The notes beneath the pieces were generated by a model that was not told where the DNA came from, did no database searches, and saw nothing but the letters and a program-made list of their open reading frames with translations. This document shows, piece after piece, positions 12,513 through 23,543 of a stretch of 64,000 bases of DNA (within the stretch, counting starts at the first letter, position 1; every line of letters begins with the position of its first letter). Source of the stretch: Isoetes taiwanensis (Eukaryota; Streptophyta; Lycopodiopsida; Isoetales; Isoetaceae). The DNA lies in assembly GCA_021234155.1 (NCBI GenBank), contig JAJEKV010000018.1:14454925-14518924 (forward strand), written 5' to 3'. A program made the translations under genes and the position numbers.

Positions 12513-13415
12513 ATGGGTCTGTAACATGTTATAGCCACACAAAAAAAAAACAAGGTGCTGCGCACGGAGGGTTGCCCTCCATGGCCGGAGAGTGAAGTGG
12601 CTTAAGTTGTAGTTGTAGACAATAGAGTGTTTGAATCGAAATTGCTATTTTAAGACATTGACATTTTGTGAACGTGTTGGTACTTTTCATTACTAAGTTC
12701 TGCTTAGGTGTTGAGGTGTTGTTGGAGTAGGATATAGTTGGACATATGGACTTTGGGATTTGAGCGCAAGGTATTGGTGTTTGGTGCTTGGTTCCTCACT
12801 CAACAAATTCCCAGCTCCATGGACGTGTATATTCCTCCTAATTTTGTCCACTGTTTTCTCGGACTTCACTCGCTGCAGAAGAAATTTCCAAACAGGTAGC
12901 ATGTTACCTCTGCAGATCTTCTTCACGACTTCAGCTGATGGAAGAGAGCGGTCTGTAGAAGAATATTGAAACGGCGATCTGTAGCCCATTTCGCGCATAT
13001 TGTTATGACCTTAAGGGACAAATTTTTAACTGTTCTAATTCAGATCTAAGGAGCATACATGAATTATACAAACATCTATGATTGACAGTAACCTGACCAG
13101 AAAGAAAGTAAGAATTCATCTTAAATTTAGATACATCTAAAAGGCAATCCAAATATCTTATCTGATGGGTAAAGGTTGGAACAAAAATTTTCATCTCTGT
13201 CAAAATTTTCGCTGTTTAAAACATGTACAAATGGAAAAGGGGAGAGGTGGTCATTTTGAGTTACTGGATTATCTTGAATTGAGGACAAACTAATGAATTA
13301 ATGAAAATGAACACGTTACAGAAACATCAAGAAATGATGCATTGTTTAAATACTCTGTAGATAAGAGCAAGACTCTCTTTCAAATTAAAAAGTAACAAAA
13401 TAAACGTCCTTATAC
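12513..13415. other. No recognisable feature
   Basis: Contains overlapping ORFs of about 100 codons on the minus strand (12693-12998) and 69 codons on the plus strand (12760-12969). Neither has a recognisable domain, and overlap on both strands argues for chance. Confidence 0.45.
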
Positions 13416-13418
13416 ATG

Positions 13419-13435
13419 CACAAGGCCCCCAAAAA
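13419..13435 (+). repeat. Left terminal inverted repeat
   Basis: CACAAGGCCCCCAAAAA, preceded by ATG at 13416-13418. It is the exact complement of the right end. Confidence 0.65.
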
Positions 13436-13450
13436 TGAAATACTATATTT

Positions 13451-13676
13451 AACCACTGTTAGATCGCCTAAAAACCATGATATATGTGGTTTCTTATGCA
13501 TGAATATATTTGACAAAAGAAAACCATATGCCATAGTGGTTTATTAGACTGCCAATGGTTTTTGATATGGTTTTCTATGTTGGTTATCAATCCTATAGTG
13601 GTTTATTAAACTAGTAGTGGTTTATGTGATGGTTTCATGTGTATATAATAGTTCATCAAAACTAGTAAAAACCACT
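13451..13676. promoter_or_regulatory. Left subterminal AACCACT motif cluster
   Basis: AACCACT or its complement AGTGGTT occurs at 13451, 13535, 13597, 13616 and 13670, in both orientations, often extended to ATAGTGGTTTATTA. By analogy with CACTA and hAT elements these may be transposase-binding sites; that role is inference. Confidence 0.5.
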
Positions 13677-14468
13677 ATATGAATTGTGACATGGTTTGAG
13701 GACTAGTTTAATTATGCTCATGAGATATACCAGACTTTTGGCATTCCATGAAATATGGCAAATTTCTAAAAATGTGGCAAAGTGTAAATAGTACGGTGTA
13801 TTATTTGAATAGTTTGTGAAATTTTTTCGCATAAAAAACATTTTGTTTATATATAGAACTTCCATTGTTTTTTAGAGTGCATGTATAAGCATATCCCTAT
13901 GCAAGTGGTGTTTCACTTTTAGAAGTCTCTAGATGCAAGCAAGACCTTATGAGTCACTTAAAGATATGCCCCAATTTTTGAATCATCTATCATGCAAGTC
14001 TTGGAGGTTTAAGGGGTTCGAGAACTTCCTAGAGTTTAAGGGTTGGAGAATATGTTATAAAGGTGGGTATTTACAATGAAAGGTTATTTTTGGATATACA
14101 AGGTGACTATTTCATGATGATTTGAAGTGTGAATTAAGTTGAAAGTTAACATATTGACATTTGAATCATTTCTCTTGCTTCAAATTCCAAATACTCTCTA
14201 CTAGATTTTGATTTTAATGATGACTATAAATCATGTCAAATATTTTCTGAAAAGGTATTTTTTGGTTTCTAAATTAAACGTAGTTATTAGGTTCCCAAAA
14301 TATTGTTGGGGGGTCGTGTAACATATGATTTTGAAAGGTTTAGCCATGTATTCGTATCTAAAAATGGTATTTTGCTGACTCACAAATTTGGTTTTGCGTT
14401 GGCAATGGTCGAATGGGGTGTATTGGTTTTTTTGGGGAAGGGCTAATTTTTAGAAGTGGAGTGGAGTC

Positions 14469-15009
14469 GTGGCGCGTGGAGGGGATGGAGCGTATGGAAG
14501 GTTTTCTATTTTCAGTGGTAGCTTAGGCCGGCGTGGAGATGGAAGACGGCAGGGCAGGGTGTTGGCGGCGATTGCACAGGTTTTGCTATCGCAGTGTTCA
14601 GCAGCAGCGTTTTTGCAGAAGAGATTGTTGCCATCGCGCAGTGTTCTCAGGTTTTGCCATCGCAGTGTTCGCAGGTTTTGCCTCCTATTTTTCCTATGTT
14701 ATATGTATCCTATTTTTTCCTCCTATGTTATCTGCTTAAGTTTGCTAGTGTAAGGAAGAAATTGGATGGTTCTTCTCTTGATTGTTTGTTTTCAGTGAAA
14801 GCTTTTTGCGCTGGAAAATCATGACAATGAAGAGGAACTTGCATTTCCATATGGTTTCCTATGTTATATTCTGCTATGAGAATCACATTGGGGCCGATGA
14901 ATTTCGGTGGGGTTCAAATCCCCTTGCTTCATCTCCTTTCTTTTTGCAAACTTGTTTGCTGGAACAGGTCAGTTCCAAACTGTGGCAGGCCGAGTTCATC
15001 TGCAGGTAA
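14469..15009 (+). other. G+C-richer gene-like segment of unknown origin
   Basis: This segment is richer in G+C than its surroundings and has overlapping plus-strand frames: 14469-14753 opening at a GTG, 14533-14739 at an ATG, and 14782-15009. The 14580-14690 part repeats a phrase like GCAGTGTTC.CAGGTTTTGCC three times. No domain is recognisable. Its position inside the candidate transposon suggests captured sequence, but this is inference. Confidence 0.3.
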
Positions 15010-16576
15010 GCTCCTGCGACCTGGAGCCTCTTAAAATTTTTTGAAGGGCTTTATTATATGCTTGCAAGTTGTCTTTGGCGCAGGGAACCTCTCTCTGGAT
15101 GGTCTATCTGTTAGAAGCTTCTTATTTCATATGTTTTGCAATGGCTTCCATTGTTGGCTAATGATTTCAAGTAGTCTACTCCATGTCTGCTGATATTCAA
15201 CTGGGCGAGATAATGAATGGCAACTGTGTTGTTGTTGCAAGCTTCCTGCTATGTCTATACTCTCATTTGTTTTGCAGCTTATTGACTGTATCATTGACGC
15301 TGCTACCATGGATATGAAATCTTAGGGTGAGCTGGAAAATCCAGTTTGACCCCATCTTCTTTTGCTTCCTACGGTCAGGGTTAAAGGATAAGGAATATCC
15401 ACTGGTATATTCCTTAAATGAATGGCCAGGATGTAGCGATTATAGGATGTAGCGATTAAAGACCAATGAGCAATGGAGGTTCATATTTAAACTTGTATAA
15501 TCACTTGAATGACTCTCATGGGTTTTTTTACTCCTTACAAAAAACATACATGAGTGTTTTTGGGAACTTGCTTAGTGTGAATTTCATTCATAAGGGTGAC
15601 CCATATATCTGGGTGTTTTTGGTCGTCACTTATGTATAAGTGCATCCCTAGATAAATGAGGGGCCATATTTCCATCTTCTTTCATGTGTGAAGAGGGTGT
15701 ATTGCAATTATATTTGCTTATTTCAATGGTTCTTAAACGAATTACAACATCATCCACCCATGGATTAAAATCTTGGTAAATTTAATTTCCTTAATTCTTA
15801 GCTCCTTGAATGTTATCACTTTCACAGCTGAGATTAGAGAGGTTATCAAATCATCGGTGATAGTCGCCTCCACTAGATGTCTAAAAGAGGTCAACCCTCA
15901 CCTCTCGCTAATCATGGTAATAACCCTCTCAATTTGTGTCAGCCTGTACACCATATCAGGACAATTAACCTCCTTTATAATTTTTGCATCCTTTTTATGA
16001 AATGGACGCTATGTGAGAGACATATAAAGGATAGAGAACTACTAATTTGTTAACTGCAATTACAAAGTGCGAAAAAGGAATGTAAAAACAAAATTAGTCA
16101 TCCTTCTTTAACACACTTGTTCCAGAAGAGCCATGACAATAGATTCACTGCTCGCCCTAGCTGTGAGAGGGAACCATATGTATGTGCAACAAGGTCTTGA
16201 TCGCAATTTGACTAACCATTTATTATGCCTGGGAAAATACAGGTCTCTAAAATTTCTCTCAAGAATATTCCTTCGGCGGCATTGCCAGACTGCCGTGCTG
16301 GGGCCCTGTCGCTTAGGCGTTGCCCCGTCTGGCAATGGTGCCTTGGGAAATTCACTCAGGAATTTTCTTGAGAAATATTTTCCCTAGTATATACTTTTGA
16401 TTGATGGTATATACGACAAGAAGAACTTGCGGCACGTAAGAGTGTCATGCATGAACATGCAATCCATTCCTAGCCGAGGGCTAAAATTGAGCCCAGGGGA
16501 TAGATCTAAGGGTCAAAGTTAAATCCCTAGTTGTAAGGGCATAGAGGCAGGCCTCCAAATAGGGGGGTTCCTCCCC

Positions 16577-17480
16577 AGAATTTCCGGTTAATGCTCTTAA
16601 AATCCGGTTTGTAGCAAAGATAACCTTGTTCTTGACGAAATATTTGGTTCACGGCAAAAAAAACTGTTTTATACTGTGATAAGAAGGCATAAGGCCCTTT
16701 TTCCACGGTAGGCTTAAAATATGACTGTCGCAATGCAATAAGACAGCATATAAGACTCCATGTCTCATATAAAAACCTTTCCCACTAAATTTTTATGCGA
16801 CATGTCGTTAATATAAGACACCTCTTATATTTTTTGCTTTTCCACTGCTGTGCATAAAAAATGAAGAATAGCAATCTCTTGCAGAAGAACAGCAAGAACA
16901 GGAAGATTTCTGTGAAGAAATCAGAAAAAGCATATTGCTAGAACTGTAAATCTGGAATATCTGGAATTTCTAGAACTGTAAATCCGGAACTGTAAATCCG
17001 GAAGAGCAAATCCGGAATAGCAGCAGGATTTCCAGAGCCGTACCCAAAAAATCGGCAGAATACTCAAAAAAATCCAGATCAAACTCAAAAAAATCCAGAA
17101 CAAACATCAAATCTGCATCGAATCTGCAGAATACTCAGATTGACCCAAGTTCGACAGAAGCCAGGCTCCGTTTCTTGGCGCTCCGCTCACCTGCACGCTC
17201 CACTAAAACTTTTTTTTGAGGCATCCTTCTTCTACGGCAACACAAGAATCTCATTGGCTGAGTTTTGCAGTCGCAAATTGTGGCGGGGGGTTTCCCCCGG
17301 AAGAAAATGCGACAGCAAAATTGTACGGAATGCAATTGAGACATGTCGCAAAAGCATCCGTGGAAAAACCGCCGAGTCTTATTTTCTTAGTTGGACCAAT
17401 CAACCTCTAAAAAATTTAGGACAAGCTTGCCATGGAAAAAGGGCCTAAATCCGGTTAATATATTTGTGTCCGGAAATTTT
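16577..17480. repeat. Fold-back (long inverted-repeat) element, ~0.9 kb
   Basis: Three inverted-repeat pairs are nested around a common centre near 17070. GAATTTCCGG at 16578 pairs with CCGGAAATTT at 17470. AGGCCCTTTTTCCACGG at 16692 pairs with CCATGGAAAAAGGGCCT at 17430. TGCGACATGTCG near 16796 pairs with GACATGTCGCA near 17341. Near-constant pairing distance points to a MITE-like fold-back element with diverged arms. The middle holds reiterated CTGTAAATC[CT]GGAA phrases (16940-17015). Exact ends and target duplication were not resolved. Confidence 0.45.
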
Positions 17481-17603
17481 GTATGCTCTAATCTATTATT
17501 ATATTTTTATTTATTTTTCGTATACTTGCTATTTTCTATGCTCTATTATTATTTTCCTTATTTTTCAGGTTAGGTTTTTTTCTAGGGCTGGTTTCGTTCA
17601 ACC

Positions 17604-17960
17604 ATGGCGGCGGCAAGGCAGGCGCAGAAGCAACGCAGCCTCTTCTTTCTCTCGAATCTCACACACAAGATCTCATCTTGTCTCCCTTTTTTGAATCGAT
17701 GGAGATGGAGGGCATTGCAGTATGGCAGCGCCTGCTTCTGCATCATAGGCTTTTCCTCCTACTCTCAGCCATTAATTCCAGCAGCAGGGCTTTTGGAATC
17801 CGGATCTGGAACCCTAAACCCCCCTTTCTGGAGGCCTGATCTGGAATCAACGATAAAGAGTGGGAGAAGAAGCCTACTTTGCTCTGCTGCATATTTCTTC
17901 TTTATCCTAGCGCCTTCATTTGGATTGGTGGGCATTTCGTGTTGCATTCTACTTCTGCTC
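17604..17960 (+). CDS. Unknown protein, candidate first exon
   Basis: An ATG in a good plant context (ACCATGG) opens a 119-codon frame running into CTCT/GTAAGT, a strong splice-donor-like site at 17961. Upstream is a leader-like stretch with CTAGGGCTGG. The predicted peptide starts basic (MAAARQAQKQRSLFF), has a hydrophobic C-terminal part ending in a leucine/isoleucine run, and matches no family I know. It sits inside the candidate CACTA-type element, so a captured 5' gene end (exon 1 plus intron 1) is plausible. If real, the rest should be sought at 18.0-18.9 kb, where no clear exon is seen. Confidence 0.3.
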
Positions 17961-18724
17961 TGTAAGTCTTAATTTGTTTCTCTCATTTGTTGTTTTGATC
18001 AATGTTTGATGGATTTGAATAAGAGCTTTTTTCATGATGATCTTGCATTGTTGCTGCATTTTGCCCAGTACTGCGTAATACTAGATCCGGAAAGGGAGCA
18101 TGGCCTCTTGATTTGACTATCTGGAAGCCCAACTCCAGTCTCTATGCTCTGTTTTCGCGGATGAATCAAATTTGCAGCATATGGCAAATCCTTGTTTAGT
18201 AGCTCCTCTGCACTGGCACATGGCTGCAGAATTGTCAATGCATTGCCAAGGGTCTTTTGTTTTTCTGCATTCAATCCAAACCTACATGCTAGAAGACTGA
18301 GAATTTAATAAACCCCTTGCCTTTGTTATGGATTTCCAGAGCAGGGCAGATAGTGCTTCGAATTCTGACACTGGATCAAATTAAAAACTACCAGATTCTA
18401 CTTCCGCAATGCACTACTCTACCATATTGGAGCTAAACCGAAAGGTAAGAGTCTTCTCCAGATTACAACTAGGCTGCAATATTTGGCCAGAAATATTCTC
18501 TTCTTCCATGCATATTCCTGGGTTAGAAAATACAGGAGGAATTATAATTTTAGCTGCCCTGTGTACCTTTCCCCACGCCCTCATGAAAAGTGCAGTTGAA
18601 AGACCATCTGTTACCACATGAGGCCTGCATAGAGGAAAACGTAGGGTAGATTCAAGGCGGCAGCCGTATGGAGAGAGCGTTGCCGTGGAGATGTCCAGAG
18701 AGATTTTTCCCATTGATTCTGAAC

Positions 18725-18795
18725 CGTAGAAGGCTGTGCGTTGGACGTTTAATCGGCTGGGCGGCTGGACGTTTAATCGGCTGTGCGTTGGACCT
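18725..18795. repeat. Short tandem repeat TGGACGTTTAATCGGCTG
   Basis: The phrase GGACGTTTAATCGGCTG occurs twice with GCGTTGGAC phrases on either side, giving a small tandem duplication of about 27 bp. It makes the overlapping minus-strand ORF (18414-18839) repetitive and unlikely to be a gene. Confidence 0.6.
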
Positions 18796-20592
18796 AAGAT
18801 TCTGAATCTTAGGTCGTTTTGTCTCATTGTTTTTTGCATGTTGGTTGTTGATACTTTTTGCTTGATACTGTTTCCTGTGGGGCGTGTGGCCGTGTGATGA
18901 CTGCAGGAGAAGAAGTGTCATTTTTGTGTGATCACACAAATACAAAAATACAGGTTATAACTCTCCATATGTTCTTCCAGCAGTATTAAAATGAAGATAG
19001 CAGAACAGTTTTTAAGAACGCTTTTCATTTAGCAGATATGGAATTTTTGGGACAGTTTGGTATATTTTGAATTTGTTAGATAAGATGCATGTTGCCGCGA
19101 CTTTTGATGCCTTAAATGTGGGCGTGTTTTCTTCTCAGGTATTACAATGGAAGACAAATATTCTTGTTCTATAAGTCGTATCTATTAAAGATTATCTTTA
19201 TTAGTTTTACGCTTTGGGATTCCCCATATTTACTGTCTCATTAAACCTGGCCGGCTATGGTTGATGCAAACCCGACCATTTATTTTTATGGGCCTTTTGG
19301 TAGGGGAGACAAATAGCGGAGATCCAAAACAGTTTATGGTTTATACTGCCACAAGGTACATTTTCTTTGTCACATTTATGTCAGTTTGATGTTTTAAGTT
19401 CACATCTCAGCTACCATGATCCAATGTGCATGAAGATGAAGCTTCCACTTCCTCGGGTTGTCTGGATTCCAAGCAATGCTTGCATGTTATGATGCAAAGG
19501 TAGGTTTAACAATCTTAACAACGTGAATTAAATTGAATGTCTGTGTTTGTTCTAGAAGATGTGTTTGTTCTAGAAAAGTATAAAACTGGTGCTCTCAAAA
19601 GAGTGTCTATTTTTGTCTCAAATAACCACACTGATTCCCCAGTTTTCAGCAGAAAGATTGCATATTGGCTCAAATTTGGTTGTTTATGTTGCTTTTTAAA
19701 ATTCAAAAAATGTACCAGAGGATCTGTTTACACGACGTTTAATTTCCTACGTGGTGCTACGCTTGCATTGATCCAAACATTATCTTGTTTCTCAAAATTA
19801 TTCTTTGATTCTAGGCCAAAAATGGAAAATACCGGGGTTCAAATCCCTGACTTCTCTATATGTTATTATAACGTTTACAAGTGGATTTTAATTATTGCTT
19901 ACCATGGTTTTTATTCTTAAGCGTGTGATGTTTAATATAGAAACTTTCATAATATTTTTCTCTTTAATCATTTTGTATTAGATGTCCAGGTATGAACATT
20001 TTGTAATTCATTAATTTAACAAAAATCTCAAACTCCAATATCCAATATGAAACATTAATAATTCAATGGAGAAACTATTCTTGATTAATGAAAGAAAGTC
20101 GTAGAATTGGCTTGATAATTATGAGAGTTATAATTGCGAAATGGTAGTGGTTTTCAAGTTGAGTATGCCTTACTATGGTTAGTAAACTACTACCAATTGT
20201 CTTGTCGAAACACTATTGATTTATTCCAATATCTCTTCATTTTGATGAAAACCCATTAACGTATACTTTTTGATAAAAGTATAGATATTTTGTATTAGAG
20301 AACTACATTAGTTTATGTGCAAAAATGTAGAGAATTGCACGAGGAAACCACTGTATAGTACACAAACAACTAAAACCAAAATCGTTAGTGGTTCGTTAAT
20401 TAGACCACATGCTTAAAATCATGCAAATTTAACATAATAATAAATCAAATAAATCAACCACCATAAAGAACCATGTTGATGAACTGCCATAGATAAGTAG
20501 TCGTAGTTATTCAACATATTAACCCACAAAGTAATATTGTTTTACCGGAGTGGTTTAATGTAAAAACTATAACAAAAAACTAATAATGAAAG

Positions 20593-20610
20593 TTTTTTGG
20601 GGGCCTTGTG
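20593..20610 (-). repeat. Right terminal inverted repeat
   Basis: TTTTTTGGGGGCCTTGTG, the complement of the left end, followed by ATG at 20611-20613, matching the left flank. Confidence 0.65.
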
Positions 20611-20613
20611 ATG

Positions 20614-21672
20614 GACATGAAAATACGATGAAGTTCTGCTTGCTTATGAAGATGAAGCTCCCGCAAGTCCGACAAATCAAAGCTGTTAAAAAGTGCGACT
20701 GCGAGCTCGAAATATACTGAAAAAGCAATGCTAGAATAGAAGCAATGGCGCAAAATGGTGTATGGCCATATACATTTGGAAGAGGTAGATCTCTCAAAAG
20801 AGAAAGGAAGCTGCAGAAACATGGAGCCATAAGAACCATTACAGCCTTGTATAATCAATTTAAGAAACATTTATCTTTACAAACATATTATTAGCCTTCA
20901 AGAAAGAGATTGCAAATCACGAAGTTTGGAACCAACACAATGACTTTGCTTGCAGAACTAATGGGAAGAAAAGCAGAAAATTGGATAACATACTTCTCAA
21001 ACTTTGTGTATTGTTCTTTAATTAATCTATGCACCTGGATCCACTATCTCCAAGGCCATGAAGCCAGATAACAGTAGCAAGATGCTCGCCTTTGGGTTCT
21101 AATATCAGAGGTTCTCAATATCCTAGCTTGTTAATTCTATCTATCCAACCTGGTCAAAAGCAAACTTGTGCATTCTATATATTTATAACGCAGACAAATT
21201 CAACATAAAAAGCTTTTGAGATTACCTGCTAGAGCCGACAAAAGAGGATCTGGTCTCGATATCTTTCTCCTAATAATGGACGCACATATACCCATATTTG
21301 CGCTCCTGCTTCAAGCAGAAATGAAATGGGTTTCCAATTGAATAGCAAATTATGATTTTCCACTCGTTGATTTTCTCGTCACGGCGTGGCATACATGATC
21401 TTGAATGTGATGCAGATCAGAACTTTCACACTCTGATCAGCTGATCAGCTTTTTTGAGAGAGAGGAAGCAGGCAAAGAATAAATCCAATTGCAACCAGAT
21501 TGAAGCCCATTTCGACAATTAACCAGATGGAAGACCATTTCTGCAATCCAGCAAGCAACAGAATCTAGGAAGCCCTAAGAAACTCTGAAGGAATACAGTA
21601 GAAAGCCTGTAGAAACTAATCCAAGACTTACGGTATAACATTATAATATAAAAATTCTATTCTATTCTATTT
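20614..21672. other. No recognisable feature
   Basis: A+T-rich with antisense ORFs of about 90 codons (20567-20870) that cross the transposon edge and match nothing I know. A CTGATCAGCTGATCAGC repeat lies near 21434. Confidence 0.5.
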
Positions 21673-22080
21673 TTGTCTGTAAGATGTCCTAAAGATTATA
21701 GACTGCACATTTTGCATTGCCTAAATATCATGGGCATGTTGCTTCTAGCAGATAACAATTGGGAAAGGAAGTGGTCTACCCTACCAAAAGAATTCATCAT
21801 ACCAACCTTATTGACACACCGATCCCAGATAATAGATAAGTTTTGGGGAAGGAGATACAACTGCGAAGATATAAAAACAACATTATTTCCTTTCGGGCTT
21901 TTTGCAATGCTGCAATCACGACTTGAAAGGCAATATTGGTCCTATGCTTAAGATATACATGATAAGTATGGCTACCAAGTTGGAAATGGTTGGATCACAT
22001 TTGAGATATATAATGCCCGGGGGGGTTCACCTAGATTATGGGGTATGAAACATGTGAGTGCACCAAATGGGTTTTTTTAT
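21673..22080 (+). pseudogene. COR-domain-like (ROCO family) gene fragment
   Basis: A frame without an ATG reads HCLNIMGMLLLAD, then KEFIIPTLL, then GRRYNCEDIKTTLFPFGLFA followed by MLQSRLERQYW. This order (helix with LxxLG-like core, FIIPxLL, then GRRxxCxD...LFPxGLFxxLQ) resembles the COR dimerisation domain of ROCO GTPases as I recall it. An in-frame TAA at about 21949 is followed, in the same frame, by KYGYQVGNGWITFEIYN, which also suits that domain. No Roc GTPase or LRR part is visible. It ends against truncated element E, so it is a fragment. Family assignment rests on pattern memory only. Confidence 0.4.
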
Positions 22081-22155
22081 TGCCTCTCTGGTACCGTATA
22101 CGTAAGAAAAATATAAGGTTCTTATAGTTTGAATGTCGTACGGATACCAGAGGGA
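22080..22155. repeat. Imperfect hairpin beside the element E breakpoint
   Basis: CTCTGGTACCGTATACG and, about 45 bases later, CGTACGGATACCAGAGG form an imperfect inverted repeat around an A+T-rich loop. It lies just outside the point where element E homology stops (about 22200). Confidence 0.5.
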
Positions 22156-22203
22156 GTGTGGTGGCGCCAGCGTTCGATTCGTATTCATACTGTAAGAACT
22201 TAC

Positions 22204-22569
22204 TTTGGAGTTTTTGAGCAAAACATCAACTTCATCGAGGTCTTGGTCTTTCTTACCATATTTTTGTTGTGGGGGTGGAGCTATCATTTGAGTAGGTAAT
22301 TCCACTATAGGTGGTGAAGGCCTGGCAGTGGGAAGTCTACTTGATTCAGCATGTACATTGGCTTCATTCATGCTCCTAGTTTGCACTGCCATAACTTCTT
22401 CAGCTTTGAGAACTTCCGTACTTGGTTCAGCAAATCTCACAGGAGGTTTGGATTCTGGTCTCTTTTTCCTTTTCCTGCTTAGCAGCACACTTGATATCAG
22501 TATGGCCAAATTTCTTTACAAAAAGAACAAATAGGACATTGCTTTCCAAAGTGACCTTTTCTATTGCAT
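22204..22569 (-). pseudogene. pol: Element E gag C-terminus / pol start, zinc knuckles 2-3
   Basis: Downstream of the gag frame a shifted frame reads CPKCNRKGHFGKQC, then CSFCKEI..GHTDIKC with one extra base. It continues through a proline-rich linker (IAPPPQQKYGKKDQD) to LLKNSKV, where homology ends. The first knuckle survives only as ECIH before a frameshift and stop. The protein is truncated before the protease and is non-functional. Confidence 0.75.
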
Positions 22570-23502
22570 TTAGGACACACGATGAATACATTCAGGATAA
22601 GTTTTATCTGTTCTTGTAGCCTTGAGTTCAACCAATTGTTTGGTTAATTCTGCTAAAGCCTCAGTAACTTTAGATAGGTCTGCCTTGACCTCTGCAACTT
22701 GGGAATTAGCTTCCTCCTCTTTAGATTTCTTCTTTTCCTTCTGTATGGCATAAACTGGGATGGAAGGGTGATGGTCATAATGTGCATCAGTAGCATCAGG
22801 ATAAAAAGGATCATGATTATGGTGGGAAACATGATGTTTGTCAGGCAAAGTAGAGAGCATCTGAGTCAAGTCAGTGATTTTGGCAGAAACTTTGTATATA
22901 GAATCAAAACCTTCAGTAGCTTGGATCTTGAGCAACTTCCTTTGGATATCTGGTCTCCTTTCCAAACCATTGATGAAAGCAGTGACTAAAAAAAGGGTTG
23001 GGATTGTGACTTGAGCTCTTTGGCACCTGCTCATGTATGTACTAAATCTTTCTTTGTACTGATTCACACTTTCCCCTGCATGTATAGAAAAACTTCGCAA
23101 CTCATTAACCAAATCTTTTGGAGCAGCCAACTTACCAAACCTATCCAAGAACTTCTTGACAAGCTCATCCCATGAGGTGGTACCCATTAACTTCTCATAA
23201 GTTAACCAAGTACCAGCCTCACTCTCTTCTTTGAAACATTTTTCAAACTCTGAAAGCTTGCACCCCTTTTTGAAACCATAATCCCTGTAATAATCCTCAA
23301 ATATTCTCAAAACGTTGTTAGCACTCATACTGGAATCAAAAGTAGGCAAGGGAACAGGGACATTCAATTCAAATTGATATGGTAGGTTTTGAAGCAGGCT
23401 AATTGAGAAACTTGAAGGCAATGGCCTTTCTCGGCAATGATCTGATGCATCAACATCCTCTAATGGTTCTTGCTCTGTTGGAAATTTTTGCTTTGGAGCC
23501 AT
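22570..23502 (-). pseudogene. gag: Element E Gag (capsid region)
   Basis: About 310 codons from the ATG at 23502 (MAPKQKFPTEQEP), the start shared with elements A and C; an upstream in-frame extension is ignored. The Retrotrans_gag-like capsid region runs from about residue 40 to 235, with LPYQFELNVP, FEDYYRDYGFKKGC, GTWLTYEKLMGTTSWDELV and YKERFSTYMSRCQ. It is followed by a basic/acidic EKKKSKEEE stretch and a helical KADLSKVTEALAELTKQ segment. The frame is lost in the first zinc knuckle. Gag would form the cytoplasmic particle that packages element RNA. Confidence 0.8.
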
Positions 23503-23522
23503 GAGTCCTGAGATCCAGAAAG

Positions 23523-23540
23523 ATCTCGGTAGGACCTCCA
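23523..23540 (-). promoter_or_regulatory. Element E primer-binding site, tRNA-Gln
   Basis: The plus strand reads ATCTCGGTAGGACCTCCA, which matches a plant tRNA-Gln 3' end with CCA as I recall it. It lies 3 bases inside the LTR. The other elements differ by one base (GTAGAACC). Confidence 0.8.
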
Positions 23541-23543
23541 AGA

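Larger units (their letters stand above)
13419..20610. mobile_element. Candidate CACTA-type DNA transposon, 7.19 kb, non-autonomous
   Basis: Both ends carry a perfect 17-bp terminal inverted repeat CACAAGGCCCCCAAAAA (13419-13435, and its complement ending at 20610). They are flanked by identical 3-bp ATG duplications (13416-13418 and 20611-20613). A 3-bp target duplication and ends starting CAC fit the CACTA (En/Spm) superfamily, though its usual start is CACTA or CACTG. Subterminal AACCACT/AGTGGTT motifs cluster at both ends: five within 13451-13676 and four within 20146-20555, as expected of transposase-binding arrays. No transposase ORF is recognisable, so it would need enzyme in trans. 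It carries gene-like segments at 14.47-15.0 kb and 17.6-18.8 kb and a fold-back repeat at 16.58-17.48 kb. Chance pairing of two unrelated ends is the main alternative. Confidence 0.6.

Noticed and set aside
14908-14925. GGGGTTCAAATCCCC, like a tRNA T-arm or Pol III B box (also at 19833)
   Set aside because: No A box, anticodon arm or acceptor pairing could be found upstream, so neither a tRNA nor a SINE is supported.
18414-18839. 141-codon minus-strand ORF
   Set aside because: It runs through a small tandem repeat, has no domain, and overlaps an unrelated plus-strand frame; treated as chance.
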